A stretch of 6,084 nt of DNA from Candidatus Omnitrophota bacterium. GTDB lineage: Bacteria > Omnitrophota > Gorgyraeia > Gygaellales > Profunditerraquicolaceae. The stretch is from NCBI GenBank assembly GCA_028719265.1, contig JAQUKF010000069.1, positions 1 through 6,084 of the forward strand. Direction: 5' to 3'. Of this stretch, positions 5,169-6,084 are shown piece after piece. Under the pieces are notes generated by a model that was given only the letters and a program-made list of their open reading frames with translations, did no database searches and was not told where the DNA came from. The first letter of the stretch is position 1; each line of letters opens with the position of its first letter. Both the position numbers and the translations under genes were made by a program.

Positions 5169-5701
5169 AGATACCTGGACGATTTCTTTCTGATCTGCTT
5201 GATCGACTTGACTACGCTTACATGGGAGACCCCCAACCTGCCCCCTATCTCCCTGGTAGTCAAGCCATTGGACAAAAAAACGAGTATCTCTTTTTCCTTG
5301 GGGCTGAAACCGTTGTTCTGGATCGAACCGGCAAGCAGTTTATCGTCCATACGCTTGCGCATATCATCTTGGATAATATATTTGTTCAACAGGGAATCCT
5401 CAAAACCATCTCCATCGCGACCGTCCAGCATGGACTCAAGACTAAGGGTATTGGTCTTTTCATTTATCTTGCGTATACAGTTCCTCAGATGGAAATAACA
5501 CCCTTGGAGTATGTAGCTATCCGTCTTATCCATAAGCTCCCCCGCACGAAAATCATTCCAAAGATGGAATAACGCCTCCTGGTACAAATCATCATGGTCA
5601 AAAGAACGGTAACGCCCATTAAGCTTATAGGCTATCCTTTTGATACCCGGAGAAAATTTTCCGATTAACCCCTGAAAAGACGCCTCGTTTTTCATATTCA
5701 T
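5156..5701 (-). CDS. Small sigma-70 family / LuxR-like regulator
   Basis: This 181-residue cytoplasmic protein has two regions. Residues 9-75 look like sigma region 2, with Phe-x-x-Leu-Ile near the start and Asp-Asp-Leu-Tyr-Gln-Glu-Ala-Leu-Phe-His-Leu-Trp at about 37-48. Residues 132-169 are a C-terminal helix-turn-helix of sigma region 4 type: Ser-Pro-Lys-Glu-Lys-Glu-Ile-Leu, then Gly-Leu-Thr-Thr-Arg-Glu-Ile-Gly and a Val-Ser-x-x-Ser-Val-Val recognition helix. A polar linker joins them. This is the build of an ECF-like sigma factor, although the -10-recognition part is weakly conserved and it could act as a plain regulator. The ATG at 5701 is preferred because AAGGG lies six bases upstream; a TTG at 5707 would leave no spacing. 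It has a strong promoter and two leader terminators. Its position suggests it regulates the nitrogen genes, but this is inference. Confidence 0.75.
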   Translation of the reverse strand: MNMKNEASFQGLIGKFSPGIKRIAYKLNGRYRSFDHDDLYQEALFHLWNDFRAGELMDKTDSYILQGCYFHLRNCIRKINEKTNTLSLESMLDGRDGDGFEDSLLNKYIIQDDMRKRMDDKLLAGSIQNNGFSPKEKEILVFLSNGLTTREIGGRLGVSHVSVVKSIKQIRKKSSRYLDNF

Positions 5702-5715
5702 CCGCAACCCTTAAT

Positions 5716-5754
5716 AAAAAAGCGCCCCCTACCTGTTTTAAAGGTAAAGGACGC
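5716..5754 (-). terminator. Second intrinsic terminator in the regulator leader
   Basis: On the minus strand a continuous 13-bp stem runs from 5754-5742 (GCGUCCUUUACCU) to 5734-5722, with a 7-base loop and three G-U pairs, followed by six U residues (5721-5716). The G-U pairs would be mismatches on the other strand, so the minus-strand RNA is the one that folds. It ends 15 bases before the ATG, so the last U residues and the ribosome site are adjacent. The same 5' arm can form GGAC/GUCC (5762-5759 with 5752-5749) around six-base loop UAAGGC. Confidence 0.8.
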
Positions 5755-5764
5755 CTTAGTCCAT

Positions 5765-5807
5765 AAAAAAACAAAGTCTTTCCGGGCATCCCTGCCCTGA
5801 AAGACTT
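5765..5807 (-). terminator. First intrinsic terminator in the regulator leader
   Basis: On the minus strand AAGUCUUUC (5807-5799) and GAAAGACUU (5782-5774) form a 9-bp stem. Inside it, after one A-G mismatch, GGGC/GCCC forms a further 4 bp around loop AGGGAU. The 3' arm is followed by UG and seven U residues (5771-5765). This is a strong terminator placed about 25 bases after the predicted transcription start. Confidence 0.85.
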
Positions 5808-5818
5808 AATTGTCTCTC
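5799..5818 (-). promoter_or_regulatory. Candidate antiterminator hairpin, regulator leader
   Basis: On the minus strand GAGAGAC (5818-5812) pairs with GUCUUUC (5805-5799) as a 7-bp stem with one G-U, around the six-base loop AAUUAA. Its 3' arm is the 5' arm of the terminator at 5765-5807, so only one of the two can form. The loop lacks the G at position 4 seen in the other leaders. Confidence 0.5.
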
Positions 5819-5838
5819 TCGTTCCTGTATTCAGTAAA

Positions 5839-5867
5839 AGATTAACACAAGATTACACAGATGTCAA
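5839..5867 (-). promoter_or_regulatory. Sigma-70 promoter of the regulator gene
   Basis: On the minus strand a perfect TTGACA (5867-5862) is followed after 17 bases by TAATCT (5844-5839). Transcription would start near 5832, giving a leader of about 130 bases that holds two terminators before the ATG. This is the best promoter in the window. Confidence 0.75.
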
Positions 5868-6084
5868 GAAAAATATGCGGTATGGCCGAAAATATCGTAA
5901 CTTGCCCTGCCATTCCCGCATCCCTTTGATTCTCGTTCATGCGCACAAAAAAATAGTTGCCCAGAGTTGTCGCCAGCCGCACCTCACAACCTCAAGTAGT
6001 GCAATTAGTTGTGAAGATGGACATCCGGCGAAGCAAGCGAATTTTGCTCAGTTTGGTCGATCCCTTACCGCCAGTACGCATCCG
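5868..6084. other. Right-edge segment with no recognised gene
   Basis: No gene can be supported here. A plus-strand frame is open from about 5767 to the edge and has an ATG at 5875, but it lacks a ribosome site, overlaps the regulator promoter and leader, and has an unlikely composition rich in Ser, His and Arg. A minus-strand frame enters from the edge and stops at a TGA at 5992-5994, 30 codons, with many basic residues; it could be the tail of a gene outside the window. An inverted repeat, TCACAAC (5984-5990) with GTTGTGA (6008-6014), surrounds that stop and could be a weak terminator stem or an operator. Confidence 0.3.

Noticed and set aside
5875..6084. Plus-strand frame open to the right edge
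   Set aside because: It has no ribosome site, overlaps the regulator promoter, and has unusual composition; the open stretch may be chance.
5767..6084. Mobile-element end or attachment site at the right edge
   Set aside because: The only support is a 7-bp inverted repeat; no terminal repeats, target duplications or transposase fragments were seen.

Overview
The window is a nitrogen-assimilation locus from a Gram-negative bacterium, and every confident gene lies on the minus strand. It holds two ammonium channel genes, each followed by a PII signalling gene, an outer-membrane barrel gene upstream, the first 64 codons of a type III glutamine synthetase downstream, and a small sigma-70-like regulator. 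Two Sec signal peptides and a beta-barrel protein ending in Phe require an outer membrane. The GSIII enzyme, the AGGAGG ribosome sites and the intermediate GC content suggest an uncultured lineage such as Omnitrophota or a relative. That placement is an impression, not something the sequence proves.

Layout in the direction of transcription (right to left). 5868-6084: no convincing gene. 5839-5867: a strong sigma-70 promoter, then a leader with two intrinsic terminators, then the sigma-like regulator (5156-5701). 5109-5136: a second promoter and a leader with a terminator, then the barrel gene (4168-4968), amtB-1 (2725-4131), glnK-1 (2328-2666), a 58-codon helix-turn-helix gene (2142-2318), amtB-2 (822-2051) and glnK-2 (382-723). 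These six look like one operon. 327-355: a third promoter and a terminator-bearing leader, then glnN, which runs off the left edge.

How it fits together. The barrel may admit nitrogenous solutes to the periplasm, the Amt channels move ammonium across the inner membrane, the PII proteins gate the channels according to 2-oxoglutarate and ATP/ADP, and GSIII fixes the ammonium into glutamine. The two channel/PII pairs are not copies of each other. PII-1 keeps Tyr51, the classical uridylylation site, while PII-2 has Glu there.

The most interesting signal is in the leaders. All three promoters are followed by an intrinsic terminator before the gene. In each leader the 5' arm of the terminator can instead form a small hairpin with a six-base loop. 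The four related hairpins share loop NNNGGC and have compensating changes in their stems. This is the layout of ANTAR-protein (NasR/EutV type) antitermination, so the locus may be controlled by transcription antitermination. No ANTAR gene is in the window. Two of the promoters also share an upstream element at identical spacing, and a related dyad lies before amtB-2.
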